Of a DNA stretch of 64,000 nt, positions 26,320 to 36,972 are shown one piece after another; the first letter of the stretch is position 1; each line of letters opens with the position of its first letter. Below the pieces are notes generated by a model. The model was not told the origin of the DNA, did no database searches, and saw only the letters and a list, made by a program, of their open reading frames with translations. The position numbers were made by a program, and so were the translations under genes. The stretch lies in assembly GCF_014637725.1 (NCBI RefSeq), contig NZ_BMFC01000004.1:62001-126000 (forward strand). The letters are read 5' to 3'. This DNA is from Marivita lacus. Lineage in GTDB: Bacteria; Pseudomonadota; Alphaproteobacteria; Rhodobacterales; Rhodobacteraceae.

Positions 26320-27834
26320 ATGCTGGACCTGAGCTTTGAAGCCCCGAAACCCAAGGTGATTGCCGGCGCCAAGCACGATTGGGAGCTGGTCATCGGCATG
26401 GAGGTGCACGCGCAGATCGCATCAAAAGCCAAGCTGTTCTCGGGCGCATCGACCAAGTTCGGGGCCGAGCCGAACTCGAACGTGGCCTTCGTGGATGCGG
26501 CGATGCCCGGCATGTTGCCGGTGATCAACGAATTCTGCGTCGAACAGGCGGTGCGCACCGGGTTGGGTCTGAAGGCACAAATCAACCTTGTCAGCGCGTT
26601 CGACCGCAAGAACTATTTCTACCCCGACCTGCCGCAGGGCTACCAGATCAGCCAGCTGTATCATCCGATCGTCGGCGAAGGCGAAGTGATCGTGGACATG
26701 GAGCCGGGCATCGCGCGGCGCGTGCGGATCGAGCGGATTCACATCGAACAGGACGCGGGCAAGTCGATCCACGACATGGACCCGGCGATGTCGTTTGTGG
26801 ACCTGAACCGGACAGGCGTGGCGCTGATGGAGATCGTCAGCCGCCCCGACATCCGGGGCCCCGAGGAAGCGGCGGCCTACGTGGTCAAGCTGCGGCAGAT
26901 CCTGCGGTACCTGGGGACCTGTGATGGAAACATGCAGAACGGCAACCTGCGGGCAGACGTGAACGTGTCGGTCTGCCGCCCGGGCCAGTACGAGAAGTAC
27001 CAGGAAACGCAGGATTTCTCGCATCTCGGCACGCGCTGCGAGATCAAGAACATGAACTCCATGCGGTTCATCCAGATGGCGATTGATTACGAGGCGAAGC
27101 GTCAGATCGGGATTCTGGAAGCGGGTGGATCGATTGATCAGGAAACGCGGCTCTACGATCCGGACAAGAACGAGACCCGGTCGATGCGGTCCAAGGAAGA
27201 GGCGCATGATTACCGCTACTTCCCCTGCCCGGACCTGATGCCGCTGGAAATCGAACAGGCTTGGGTCGACGACATCGCGGCCAACCTGCCAGAGCTGCCG
27301 GACGAGAAAAAAGCCCGCTTTGTCAAAGAGTTCGGGCTGAGCGAGTACGATGCGGACGTGTTGACCGCCGATACCGCGAACGCAGGCTACTTCGAAGAGG
27401 TGGTCGCGGGATGCGGCGATGGCAAGCTGGCGGCCAACTGGGTCATCAACGAGCTGTTCGGGCGGTTGAAGAAAGAAGACCACGACATCGGTGAAAGCCC
27501 GGTCTCGCCCGCCCAACTGGCTGGAATCATTGCGCTTATCAAGACGGGTGACATCTCGGGCAAGATCGCGAAAGACCTGTTCGAGATCGTCTATACCGAA
27601 GGGGGCGACCCGGCGGACATTGTTGACGCACGCGGCATGAAGCAGGTCACGGATACCGGCGCGATCGAGGCGGCGGTGGACGAGATCATCGCAGCCAACC
27701 CGGCGCAGGTGGAAAAAGCCCAGCAAAACCCGAAGCTTGCGGGCTGGTTCGTGGGCCAGGTGATGAAGGCCACGGGCGGCAAGGCGAACCCGGCGGCGGT
27801 GAACCAGTTGGTGATGGCGAAGCTGGGGCTGTAA
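26320..27834 (+). CDS. gatB: Asp/Glu-tRNA(Asn/Gln) amidotransferase subunit B
   Basis: The 504-residue protein is subunit B of the GatCAB complex, which converts misacylated Glu-tRNA(Gln) or Asp-tRNA(Asn) to the amide form. Family stretches are [29 protein letters not shown] and [13 protein letters not shown]. The C-terminal YqeY-like tRNA-binding tail ends [17 protein letters not shown] at 26307-26313 lies 6 nt before the ATG at 26320, so the earlier in-frame ATG at 26302 is not used. gatA and gatC are not nearby. A repeat element follows the stop codon. Confidence 0.95.
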   Translation: MLDLSFEAPKPKVIAGAKHDWELVIGMEVHAQIASKAKLFSGASTKFGAEPNSNVAFVDAAMPGMLPVINEFCVEQAVRTGLGLKAQINLVSAFDRKNYFYPDLPQGYQISQLYHPIVGEGEVIVDMEPGIARRVRIERIHIEQDAGKSIHDMDPAMSFVDLNRTGVALMEIVSRPDIRGPEEAAAYVVKLRQILRYLGTCDGNMQNGNLRADVNVSVCRPGQYEKYQETQDFSHLGTRCEIKNMNSMRFIQMAIDYEAKRQIGILEAGGSIDQETRLYDPDKNETRSMRSKEEAHDYRYFPCPDLMPLEIEQAWVDDIAANLPELPDEKKARFVKEFGLSEYDADVLTADTANAGYFEEVVAGCGDGKLAANWVINELFGRLKKEDHDIGESPVSPAQLAGIIALIKTGDISGKIAKDLFEIVYTEGGDPADIVDARGMKQVTDTGAIEAAVDEIIAANPAQVEKAQQNPKLAGWFVGQVMKATGGKANPAAVNQLVMAKLGL

Positions 27835-27843
27835 GGTGCGGAT

Positions 27844-27866
27844 GCCGGGCTGAAGCCCGGCCTACG
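27844..27866. repeat. REP-like hairpin element, copy 1
   Basis: Stem GCCGGGC / GCCCGGC with loop TGAA is followed by CTACG. It lies directly after gatB. A copy with a single base change is at 28350-28372 in the same orientation, so the pair brackets the DUF4177 gene. Confidence 0.75.
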
Positions 27867-27907
27867 TCTGATACACTGGTGATGGGTCAACAGGTAAGGC
27901 GGTGGGG

Positions 27908-28342
27908 ATGTTCGAATACAAGGTGGTTCCGGCCCCGGTGAAGGGGATCAAGGCCAAGGGGCTCAAGACGCCCGAGGCGCGGTTTGCTTTGGGGGTTGAG
28001 CAGGCGATCAACGCACTGGCGGCGGAGGGCTGGGAGTACCAACGCTCGGATGTGTTGCCCTCGACCGAACGTGTGGGCCTGACCGGGTCCGAGACGCATT
28101 GGCGGACATTGATGGTGTTCCGGCGGGCACTGGCCCCGGAGAGTGCGGATAAGACGCTGGAGGATATGCCGCGCATCGCGCCGCCGCTCCGGGCCGAGCC
28201 GGTGTTGACGGCTTCCCCTGCCGTGGCAGCGCCTGCCGTGTCCTCGGCTGTGCCCGAGGGTGACGGTGTGGCGGAGGCCGAGCCCGAGACACGGCAAGAG
28301 CCGGTGTTCGAGGAAGGCAACGAAGAGACGCGGCCGGCGTAG
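27908..28342 (+). CDS. DUF4177 domain protein
   Basis: The 144-residue protein has an N-terminal DUF4177 domain (MFEYKVVPAPVKG, NALAAEGWEYQRSDVLPS). A Pro/Ala/Glu-rich tail follows that looks disordered. DUF4177 is a small fold of unknown function. A GTG two codons upstream is an alternative start. The gene is flanked by two near-identical REP-like elements in direct orientation. Confidence 0.8.
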   Translation: MFEYKVVPAPVKGIKAKGLKTPEARFALGVEQAINALAAEGWEYQRSDVLPSTERVGLTGSETHWRTLMVFRRALAPESADKTLEDMPRIAPPLRAEPVLTASPAVAAPAVSSAVPEGDGVAEAEPETRQEPVFEEGNEETRPA

Positions 28343-28349
28343 ACGGTGT

Positions 28350-28372
28350 GCCGGGTTGAAGCCCGGCCTACG
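28350..28372. repeat. REP-like hairpin element, copy 2
   Basis: This copy is identical to 27844-27866 except for one C-to-T change in the stem (GCCGGGT). A further, weaker relative (GCCGGGTTACAATGCCGG) follows near 28396. The element sits between the DUF4177 and bolA genes, which converge. Confidence 0.75.
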
Positions 28373-28413
28373 CGTCATGCGTCCCCGTGTTATTGCCGGG
28401 TTACAATGCCGGA

Positions 28414-28671
28414 TTAGGTGTCCAGATCCATCGACAGCGCGTGGATGGCCGTGACCAGTTCAGGGCCAAGAGCGGTGTGAACCATGCGGTGCCGCGCAAT
28501 GCGGGACTGTCCCTCAAACGCGTCAGACCGGATGATCACGTGAAAATGGCTTTCGCCCCCCTCCTGGAACCCGGAATGGCCGCGATGCGCCTCGCTGTCG
28601 TCACGAACGGTGAGTTCACGCGGGGCAAGCGCCTCGCGCAGTCGTGTTTCGATCTGTTGTGTTCGGTTCAT
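28414..28671 (-). CDS. bolA: BolA-family protein
   Basis: The 85-residue protein matches BolA, with a beta-hairpin and the conserved SHFHVIIRSDAFEGQSRIARHRMV stretch that includes the His used in Fe-S cluster binding with monothiol glutaredoxins. BolA proteins act in iron-sulfur trafficking and stress morphology. The gene is divergent from the J-domain protein gene, an arrangement common in Rhodobacterales. Confidence 0.92.
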   Translation of the reverse strand: MNRTQQIETRLREALAPRELTVRDDSEAHRGHSGFQEGGESHFHVIIRSDAFEGQSRIARHRMVHTALGPELVTAIHALSMDLDT

Positions 28672-28745
28672 TTTTTCGCGTCCTGCACCTTACCTCTGTC
28701 ACGTTTTCGTCTAGAGTGTTGCCTCCGAGTCGGAAAGGGCAGGCT

Positions 28746-29378
28746 ATGAGCAAATCAGATCCATTCGGTTTCGATATGTCGATCAAATCGGCAAAAAAGA
28801 AAAATCCCCGGGGCCGACGGGGCATGTCAGGCGCATCCGAAACCTCGGTGCGCATCTGCGACCACGAGGGCTGCGAGGAAGCGGGCAAGTTCCGCGCGCC
28901 CAAAGCACCGGACGTTCTGGATGACTATTTCTGGTTCTGCCAGGAGCATGTGCGCGAGTACAACACCCGGTGGAATTTCTTCGACGGCAAGACCGAAGCC
29001 GAGATGAACGCACAATCGAGTGCCGACAAGGTGTGGGAACGGCAAACCAAGGATTGGCGCGACCCCGAGGCCAAGGCCTGGGCGCGGCTGGGCATCGAGG
29101 ACCCGCACCAGGTGCTGGGCGACAATGCGACGCGCAACCCCGGCAAGGCCGGAAGCTCGGCGGGGCATACCAAGCGGCTGCCGCCCACCGAGCGGCGCGC
29201 CATCGAGATTCTCGAGGCCAGGGACACGTGGTCCAAGGCGGATGTGCGCAAGTCCTACAAGGCGCTGATCAAGGTGCTGCACCCGGACATGAATGGTGGT
29301 GACCGGTCGCAGGAAGAGCAGCTGCAGGAAGTGGTCTGGGCCTGGGACCAGATCAAGGACAGCCGGAATTTCAAGTAG
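28746..29378 (+). CDS. J-domain (DnaJ-like) co-chaperone
   Basis: The J domain is at the C-terminus of this 210-residue protein (about residues 150-207), with the HPD signature at H179-D181 (KVLHPDMNGGD). The N-terminal half carries CDHEGCEEAGKFRAP and FWFCQEHVREYNTRWNFF, a Cys/His arrangement that could bind a metal. It should stimulate an Hsp70 partner. ATG 28746 is preceded by AAAGGG. The stop is followed by a strong bidirectional terminator. Confidence 0.88.
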   Translation: MSKSDPFGFDMSIKSAKKKNPRGRRGMSGASETSVRICDHEGCEEAGKFRAPKAPDVLDDYFWFCQEHVREYNTRWNFFDGKTEAEMNAQSSADKVWERQTKDWRDPEAKAWARLGIEDPHQVLGDNATRNPGKAGSSAGHTKRLPPTERRAIEILEARDTWSKADVRKSYKALIKVLHPDMNGGDRSQEEQLQEVVWAWDQIKDSRNFK

Positions 29379-29474
29379 CCGGTGGGTGTCTCCACAAGCC
29401 TGTGGCTGCTGGCGGTCCGAGGGCCTGTGGGCGCGACGGGGCTGATGGGGTGCTGGCATATTTGCAAAAAGAAG

Positions 29475-29506
29475 AAGCCGGGGATGGTGTGCTGTCCCCG
29501 GCTTTT
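29475..29506. terminator. Bidirectional intrinsic terminator
   Basis: Stem AAGCCGGGGA / TCCCCGGCTT has a 10-base loop and TTTT on the plus side, with an A-rich tract (T-rich on the minus strand) before it. It separates the converging J-domain and class V aminotransferase genes. Confidence 0.85.
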
Positions 29507-29537
29507 ACGTTTTCGATGATGTGGAGGTGAGACGTGT

Positions 29538-30662
29538 TCAGACCACGTCGTCCAGCACACGCGTCAGCCGCGCCAATGTGCCGTCAACATCGTAGAGCTT
29601 GTCGAGGCCGAAGAGGCCGAGGCGGAAGGTGCTGAATTCCGGCGGCTCGTCGCATTGCAGGGGCACACCTGCCGCGATCTGCATGCCGCGCGCGGCAAAG
29701 GCGCGGCCTGACTGGATCTCGGGATCGCTGGTGTAGCTGACCACGACACCCGGCGCGCCGTAGCCTTCGGCGGCGACAGAGCGGATGCCCTTAGACGCCA
29801 GATGCGCGCGCACGGCGTTGCCCAGCGCCCATTGCGCATCTTTCAGGTTGCCAAAGCCATAGTCGCGGGTTTCCAGCATCGTGTCGCGGAACGCGCGCAG
29901 GCCGTCCGTGGGCATGGTGGCATGATAGGCATGGCCGCCGTTTTCATAAGCCTGCATGATCTGGTGCCATTTGCCCAGATCGACGGCAAAGCTGTTGGAG
30001 GTGGTGTCCTTCATCCGGGCGACGGCACGGTCGGACAGCATCACAAGACCGGCGCAGGGTGTGGCGGACCAGCCCTTTTGCGGCGCGGAGATCAGAACGT
30101 CGACGCCGGTGGCCTTCATGTCGACCCAGGCGCAGCCCGAGGCGATGCAGTCGAGTACCAGAAGCGCGCCGACCTCGTGCGCGGCGTCGGCCAGCGCGGT
30201 CACGTAGTCATCCGGAAGGATGATCCCGGCACTGGTTTCCACATGCGGCGCAAAGACGATGCCGGGCTTTTCGGCGCGGATGCGGGCGGTGACCGCGTCG
30301 ATCGGCGCGGGAGCGAAGGGTGCGGTGGGTTCGTTGCCGGTCTGGCGCGCCTTCATCACCACGGTTTCGCCGCCGAACTGGCCGGTGTCAAAAATCTGGG
30401 TCCAGCGATACGAGAACCAGCCATTGCGCACGATGAGCGTCTTCGCCCCCTGCCCGAACTGGCGCGCCACCGCCTCCATGCCGTAGCTGCCGCCACCGGG
30501 CACCAGCACCACGGCATCGGCCTTGTAGACCTCTTTCAACATGGCCGAGATATCGGTCATCACCGTCTGGAACGTCTTGGACATGTGGTTGAGCGAGCGG
30601 TCGGTGAACACGACCGAGAATTCTTCGAGACCCGTTGGGTCAACCGTATCGAGCAAAGCCAT
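29538..30662 (-). CDS. Class V PLP aminotransferase (alanine-glyoxylate / serine-pyruvate type)
   Basis: The 374-residue protein is a class V fold-type I enzyme. It shows GGGSYGMEAVARQF, the cofactor Asp in LLVLDCIASG and the PLP lysine in ISAPQKGWSATPCAG. Relatives transfer amino groups between alanine, serine or aspartate and glyoxylate or pyruvate. A link with the glyoxylate-consuming malate synthase 11 kb away is possible but not shown. GGAGG lies 6 nt before the ATG at 30662. A long upstream frame was rejected because it lacks a start signal and overlaps the divergent Hint gene. Confidence 0.85.
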   Translation of the reverse strand: MALLDTVDPTGLEEFSVVFTDRSLNHMSKTFQTVMTDISAMLKEVYKADAVVLVPGGGSYGMEAVARQFGQGAKTLIVRNGWFSYRWTQIFDTGQFGGETVVMKARQTGNEPTAPFAPAPIDAVTARIRAEKPGIVFAPHVETSAGIILPDDYVTALADAAHEVGALLVLDCIASGCAWVDMKATGVDVLISAPQKGWSATPCAGLVMLSDRAVARMKDTTSNSFAVDLGKWHQIMQAYENGGHAYHATMPTDGLRAFRDTMLETRDYGFGNLKDAQWALGNAVRAHLASKGIRSVAAEGYGAPGVVVSYTSDPEIQSGRAFAARGMQIAAGVPLQCDEPPEFSTFRLGLFGLDKLYDVDGTLARLTRVLDDVV

Positions 30663-30778
30663 TGCAAAGCCTCCGTGAGTTTCGTCTTGGGTAGCCCCGC
30701 CACCGGCATTTGGCAAAGACTTGTTGCATGAAAATGGTCGCGGGCCGGGAGCGCAGATTGTTTCCAATTTGCGAACAT

Positions 30779-30807
30779 TTGACCGGACACCCGATAAACT
30801 GTAGCCT
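30779..30807 (+). promoter_or_regulatory. Candidate sigma-70 promoter of the Hint gene
   Basis: TTGACC at 30779-30784 and TAGCCT at 30802-30807 are separated by 17 bases, 45 nt before the start codon. The -35 match is good and the -10 weak. Confidence 0.3.
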
Positions 30808-30851
30808 TGTAACAGTCCAAAGGGGCGAAGATCCCGAAAGGCAGAGCAGTC

Positions 30852-31949
30852 ATGGCAACAACCACGTTGTTGTTGAACGGGTTCAGCGTCGTTGGCGACC
30901 CGCAATCAACAAATGCGAACGCCTCCAATGGGGGCGAATACATGTTGCACAGCGCCTCCGCGCTGTTCGAAGACAATGACATCATCGTGTTCATCGCGGA
31001 AAACACGACTGCCGACGGCGTGCTGACCAACGCTTCGGTGATCACCTCGGTCATCGTCTACGAGAACGCGTCGGATTATTACAACGACACCCCCAAATAT
31101 ACCTATTCCGGCAGCGCCGATATCAGCATGGGCCGCCGGACAATGGGCGACAGGTATCTTCAGTTCGAGGCTGACGGGCTGACATCAACCGACGCGGGTG
31201 CGCCGGTGCTCTCGACCGTGTCGGCCATTGCCGGCGTGGATATTCTTGGCACGCTGGCGGCGCATAATGGGCCGTTGCGGATCGACACGAACGAAGACAT
31301 CGACGTCAACGGCGACGGGATCATCAGCCCGGGTGAGGAGGGCGATGCCGCGTTTTCCTCGGATGTCGCCAACGGGCTGATCGTGATCTGCTTTGCCGCG
31401 GGCACGCTGATCGAGACTCCGGACGGCCCGCGCTTTGTCGAATCGCTGCGGGAAGGCGACGCGGTGACCACGCTGGACAACGGCCCGCAACCGATCCTCT
31501 GGATTGGCCATGTGCGGGTGCCGGGTGACGGGGTGAACACGCCCATTCGGATCAGGCGCGGCGCACTGGGCAATATCCGCGATCTCTGGGTGTCGCCCAA
31601 CCACCGCGTGGTGATGCGCGGCGCAAGGGCTCAGCTGCTGTTCGGCGAGGACGAGGTGCTGGTCGCGGCCAAGCATCTTGTGAACGGCACCACGATCTTT
31701 CCCGAACCGAGCCCGGTGGTGGAGTACTGGCATTTTCTGTGCGAGGCACATCAGGTGGTGTTTGCCGAGGGCTGCGCGACCGAAACGCTCTATCCCGGCA
31801 GCGTGGCGCTGGACAGCATCGAGGCCGATGCGCAGGACGAGATCATTGGCCTGCTGCAGGAGACCGAGCGCCTGATCCTCGGGTCCGGGATGGCGCGCTA
31901 CACGCTCAAGCGGCACGAGGCCATCGCCCTTGTGAGCGACGCGGCCTAG
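30852..31949 (+). CDS. Hint-domain (Hedgehog/intein-type) secreted protein with an EF-hand
   Basis: The last ~185 residues of this 365-residue protein are a Hint_2-type self-processing domain. It starts at C180 (VICFAAGTLIETPDGPRFVE) and includes VSPNHRVVMRG and WHFLCEAHQVVFAEG. Just before it, residues 151-162 (DVNGDGIISPGE) form a complete 12-residue EF-hand loop. The N-terminal 150 residues are Asn/Thr/Ser-rich with no Cys, as in exported Ca-dependent proteins. No N-terminal signal peptide is visible, so type I secretion is likely. Such proteins are frequent in roseobacters and their targets are unknown. Confidence 0.85.
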   Translation: MATTTLLLNGFSVVGDPQSTNANASNGGEYMLHSASALFEDNDIIVFIAENTTADGVLTNASVITSVIVYENASDYYNDTPKYTYSGSADISMGRRTMGDRYLQFEADGLTSTDAGAPVLSTVSAIAGVDILGTLAAHNGPLRIDTNEDIDVNGDGIISPGEEGDAAFSSDVANGLIVICFAAGTLIETPDGPRFVESLREGDAVTTLDNGPQPILWIGHVRVPGDGVNTPIRIRRGALGNIRDLWVSPNHRVVMRGARAQLLFGEDEVLVAAKHLVNGTTIFPEPSPVVEYWHFLCEAHQVVFAEGCATETLYPGSVALDSIEADAQDEIIGLLQETERLILGSGMARYTLKRHEAIALVSDAA

Positions 31950-31958
31950 GCGAGTGGT

Positions 31959-32413
31959 TTATCCGATGGGACCGGGCAAGCGTTCTTCGGACAAAAGCAC
32001 ATTGGCGTCGATATTGCCGACCCCGGGCAGCGTCATGATGCGCCGCCGCAGCACCCGTTCGAAATCGGCGATGTCACGGGCGATCACCCGCAAGCGGTAA
32101 TCATAGAGGCCCAGAACGTGCTCCACGGTCTGCACCTCCGGGATCGCAGTCACGGCGCGTTCGAAATCTTCAAGGCTGACGCGGCCCTTGGTGGCGAGTT
32201 TCACACCCAGAAAGACGGTGACGGTGAAGCCCAGCGCCTGCGCGTCCATGTCGAGCCGCTGGCCCCGGAACACCCCTGCCTCCCGCAGACGTTTGAGGCG
32301 GCGCCATGCGGCGGGCTGGCTGAGGCCAAGCTGGCGACCCAGCGCACCCGCGCTGATCAGCGCATCGGCGGCCACGGCGCGGATCATCGCGCGGTCTATG
32401 TCGTCAAGGTCGA

Positions 32414-32417
<4 letters not shown>
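31959..32417 (-). CDS. Lrp/AsnC-family transcription regulator (second of a tandem pair)
   Basis: The 152-residue protein has an N-terminal winged helix-turn-helix (LGRQLGLSQPAAWRRLKRLREAGVF) and a C-terminal RAM domain that binds amino acids (EHVLGLYDYRLRVIARD). It overlaps the upstream lrp gene by 4 bases (ATGA), so both are made from one message. It is divergent from ilvC. Control of branched-chain amino-acid synthesis is a reasonable inference. Confidence 0.9.
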
Positions 32418-34023
<1,606 letters not shown>

Positions 34024-34045
34024 TCCACCCGGTCAGTGCAGAGGC

Positions 34046-34073
34046 AAAGGGCGGTCCGGTGGGCCGCCCTTTT
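34046..34073. terminator. Intrinsic terminator of ilvC (bidirectional)
   Basis: Stem AAAGGGCGGTCC pairs with GGGCCGCCCTTT (one G-T pair), with loop GGT and TTTT on the plus side. It lies between the converging ilvC and RTX genes. Confidence 0.85.
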
Positions 34074-34078
34074 GCGTG

Positions 34079-35719
34079 TCAGGCGACAAAGCTCCAGTCA
34101 CCAGCGGAATTTTCATACAGCGACATCAGGATATCGACCGAGCCTTGGGTGTTTTCGGGGCTGATGGCGATGTCAGCGAGTGCCAGCGCCCTTGTGATGA
34201 CGCCGTCATCCAGAAGGTCGCGATAAAACGCCAGACCCGGCCCGTCAGGCGCGCGGTCGAGGATGTTCGTATAGACCACGGTCAGGAATTCGGTATTGGA
34301 CATGCCGTTCACGTCGCCGAAATTCTGCGTGAATTCCGGGCTGCGCATCAGGTCATCAGCGAGGAATTCGTCGCTCAAGGTGTTGGCCTCGGTTACACCG
34401 ATATAGAAGTTGAGGCCCGGCAGGTCGATTGCCCCGTTGCGATTGAGCGCCGCCTCGTAGAGCAGGGCCACTCGTTCGGCGACGACGAAATCGGATGGAT
34501 CGCCCGCGCCGTCGAGGGCCGAGCCGTCGGGCAGTGCGATCACCCCGTCGTCAAAGCGCAGGAAATCAAAGCCAAACAGCTTGTCCCGGTCCCCATTTTC
34601 GGCAATCACGATGGCATAGCCGCGGCCTCCGATGATGGTGTAGCTGTCGCTGTCGCCGTCATAGCGGGCAAAGTCACTCTCGCCCATGTCGCCATAGGTG
34701 GTGGATGCAAACAGCATGTCGCTGCCCGGACCGCCGGTGAGGTTGTCGGTATGCGCCCCGCCCCGCAGGACGTCATTGCCTGCACCGCCGTTCAGCGCAT
34801 CAGGACCGCCAAGCCCATCGACCGTGTCGTCGCCGTTGCGCAAGAGGATGTAATCCGCACGGCTGGTGCCGAATGCCGCGTCGTCGTCGTCAGTGAGGAT
34901 CTGTTCATAGAGCCCGGCGACATTGACCGCGTCCAGCGCGAGAAAATCGTTTGACGCGACGGCGATCCGGTACAGGCCATCAAGCACCACGCCGCGGTCG
35001 TGAGCCCGCACTTCTTCGGCTTCGCGCGCGGCGGCCGCATTGATTGTGCCCGCGCTCGATCCGATCCCGAGCAATGCACCGGGCAGGAACGTCGTGGTCA
35101 GATAGTCGGTGAGGTTGCTTTGGTAGCCGACGCGTGTGCCCGCTTGCCCGTTCTGGACAAAGGGTTCGAGGATAGGCGTGATCTCGCCGGCCATCCGCGC
35201 TTCCATCTGCCAGAGCAGGTCGTCACGTCCCAATTCGTCCCACAGCAACGCCGCCGCTTCCTTGATCTGACGGTGCAGGCCTGGCGAGCCGAGTGGACCA
35301 TCCTGAACGACATCGGCCACCGTCATGCGGGCGATCATGGCGTAGTGAACGGCGCTGAAGGCATAGGCCAGCGAGTCAAGCGACGCGGTAGACATGACTG
35401 CACGCACCTGCGAGGTGATTTCGTTCAGGCCCAGCGTGGCTTGCTGGATTGCGGTTTCCCCCAATGCAGCCCGCGCGACAGGGTCTTCTTCGACAGCGTA
35501 CCGCTCAAGATTGTCCATCGCAGATTGCGACTGGCCCAGCGACTGCGCAATGCTTTGGTTGATCTGCGCATTGGACAGCCCGCGAAGCTCGTCAAGACTG
35601 TCCTGTATATCGCGAAGCGCCTGAAGACGCGCGGAGTCATCATCGGGTGACGAGAAAAAAGAGACAATTCCCAGGACGTTCGCGAACGTCCCGACGGCAG
35701 AAACGATGGGCAAAGGCAT
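34079..35719 (-). CDS. RTX calcium-binding protein with DUF4214 domain
   Basis: Residues ~300-340 of this 546-residue protein hold RTX nonapeptides (GGPDALNGGAGNDVLRGG, GGPGSDML), which bind Ca2+ outside the cell. The last ~140 residues carry DUF4214 (VALLYEAALNRNGAIDLPGL, VVYTNILDRAPDGPGLAFYR), common in S-layer-like and adhesin proteins of this group. The first ~230 residues are helical and match nothing I know. No Sec signal is seen, so export by a type I system is likely; no transporter gene is in the window. It converges on ilvC. Confidence 0.82.
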   Translation of the reverse strand: MPLPIVSAVGTFANVLGIVSFFSSPDDDSARLQALRDIQDSLDELRGLSNAQINQSIAQSLGQSQSAMDNLERYAVEEDPVARAALGETAIQQATLGLNEITSQVRAVMSTASLDSLAYAFSAVHYAMIARMTVADVVQDGPLGSPGLHRQIKEAAALLWDELGRDDLLWQMEARMAGEITPILEPFVQNGQAGTRVGYQSNLTDYLTTTFLPGALLGIGSSAGTINAAAAREAEEVRAHDRGVVLDGLYRIAVASNDFLALDAVNVAGLYEQILTDDDDAAFGTSRADYILLRNGDDTVDGLGGPDALNGGAGNDVLRGGAHTDNLTGGPGSDMLFASTTYGDMGESDFARYDGDSDSYTIIGGRGYAIVIAENGDRDKLFGFDFLRFDDGVIALPDGSALDGAGDPSDFVVAERVALLYEAALNRNGAIDLPGLNFYIGVTEANTLSDEFLADDLMRSPEFTQNFGDVNGMSNTEFLTVVYTNILDRAPDGPGLAFYRDLLDDGVITRALALADIAISPENTQGSVDILMSLYENSAGDWSFVA

Positions 35720-35790
35720 ATCACGACACTTTCACTCACGAACCGAAAAAAAGGTACGACAGAGCGATTGCTTCGCCTAGTGAAAAGCGT

Positions 35791-35811
35791 CGGGCGCCGC
35801 TAAAGCGCCCG
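35791..35811 (-). terminator. Hairpin after the 27-codon ORF
   Basis: Stem CGGGCGC / GCGCCCG with loop CGCTAAA lies two bases after the stop codon of the small membrane ORF. On the minus strand it is followed at a few bases by CTTTTC. A weak intrinsic terminator is likely. Confidence 0.45.
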
Positions 35812-35813
35812 GT

Positions 35814-35897
35814 TTACAGGTCGTTCTTGAGCTGTAAAACGCACCATGCCAGCAGCGCGAGCAGAATGACGATTGGCAGAATGAAAAATGCGTCCAT
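35814..35897 (-). CDS. 27-residue single-pass membrane micropeptide (putative)
   Basis: The frame encodes MDAFFILPIVILLALLAWCV followed by LQLKNDL: one membrane helix with a short charged tail. GGGAGGA lies 4 nt before the ATG, a better ribosome site than many genes here have, and a hairpin follows the stop. No family is recognised. It lies between the RTX protein gene and an EamA transporter gene, and longer frames across it look like chance. Confidence 0.5.
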   Translation of the reverse strand: MDAFFILPIVILLALLAWCVLQLKNDL

Positions 35898-36042
35898 TTG
35901 GTCCTCCCGAAAGACGGTTCCGTATCCAAGGTATCACGTTGCTGACCGGCCAGCACAGGGCTACAGAGCACCTTGAACGTCGACCGGATGCAACCACCTG
36001 AGCGGCATTTGGCGCAAATTTCCATCTGGATGCCTCATTTTT

Positions 36043-36972
36043 ATGCATACTCAACCCGAGATCACCCCGGCCAACTGGGGCATGGTGGGGACGCTTGGTC
36101 TTGTCTGGGGCGCAACCTTTCTGTTCATCGAACTGGCGCTGACGGGCATCACGCCGTTCTGGCTGGCGGCGGGGCGGATCGGCTTTGCCTGCCTGCTGAC
36201 CTGCGCGGTCTGGCAGGTGCGCGGCGGGCGGGTGTTTCTGACCGACCAAACAGCCTGGGGCGCGCTGATGCTGTCGGGGCTGTTCAATTCGGCCATCCCC
36301 TTCATGCTGCTGAGCTGGGGGCAACAGACCGTCACTTCGGGTTTTGCGGGTGTGTCGATGGCGTCGGTGGCGCTGATCGTGCTGGTGCTGGCGCATCTTT
36401 TCGTGCCCGGAGAGCGGATCACCCTGCGGCGGATGATCGGGCTGATGATCGGCTTTGTCGGGGTCACGATCCTGCTGGGTGGGCAGGTCTTTGCCTCGAG
36501 CGGGGATCCGATGGAGCCGTTCGGGCGGATGGCCTGCGTGGGGGCTGCGGCCTGCTATGCCAGCAGTTCGGTGCTGGTGCGCAACCTGCCGCCGATCGAT
36601 CCGTTCGGGCTGGCGGCGCTGACGCTGGTCTTCGGCTCGGCGCTGGTGCTGCCGACGGCCTTTGTCGCAGAGGGGCCGCCGCCCCTGCCCGCGCCGGACA
36701 TCCTGTTCCTGATCGCGATCCTTGGCCTGATCCCGACCGCCGGGGCCAACCTGCTGCGCATCCTCGTGATCCGCAGCGCGGGGCCGGTGTTCCTGTCGCT
36801 GGTGAACTACCAGGTGCCGATGTGGTCGGTGATCCTTGGCATCGTGATCCTGAACGAGCCGTTCAAGCCGGTGCTTCTGCTGGCGATGTCCCTGATCCTG
36901 TGCGGCATGTTCGTCAGCCAGTGGGGCGCGCTGATGCGGCTGTTCGGGCGCGGCGTCACTCCCAGCAGCTGA
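36043..36972 (+). CDS. EamA-family (DMT superfamily) transporter
   Basis: The 309-residue protein has ten hydrophobic segments in two EamA repeats (LVWGATFLFIELALTGITP and AACYASSSVLVRNLPPIDP). Proteins of this type export metabolites or amino acids; the substrate is unknown. Its last 17 bases overlap the 3' end of the convergent pseudoprotease gene. Confidence 0.85.
   Translation: MHTQPEITPANWGMVGTLGLVWGATFLFIELALTGITPFWLAAGRIGFACLLTCAVWQVRGGRVFLTDQTAWGALMLSGLFNSAIPFMLLSWGQQTVTSGFAGVSMASVALIVLVLAHLFVPGERITLRRMIGLMIGFVGVTILLGGQVFASSGDPMEPFGRMACVGAAACYASSSVLVRNLPPIDPFGLAALTLVFGSALVLPTAFVAEGPPPLPAPDILFLIAILGLIPTAGANLLRILVIRSAGPVFLSLVNYQVPMWSVILGIVILNEPFKPVLLLAMSLILCGMFVSQWGALMRLFGRGVTPSS

Noticed and set aside
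24841-26409. 522-codon minus-strand frame opposite the hypothetical gene at 25033
   Set aside because: The plus frame has better start context and protein-like composition. The minus frame is rich in Gly, His and Arg and overlaps the start of gatB.
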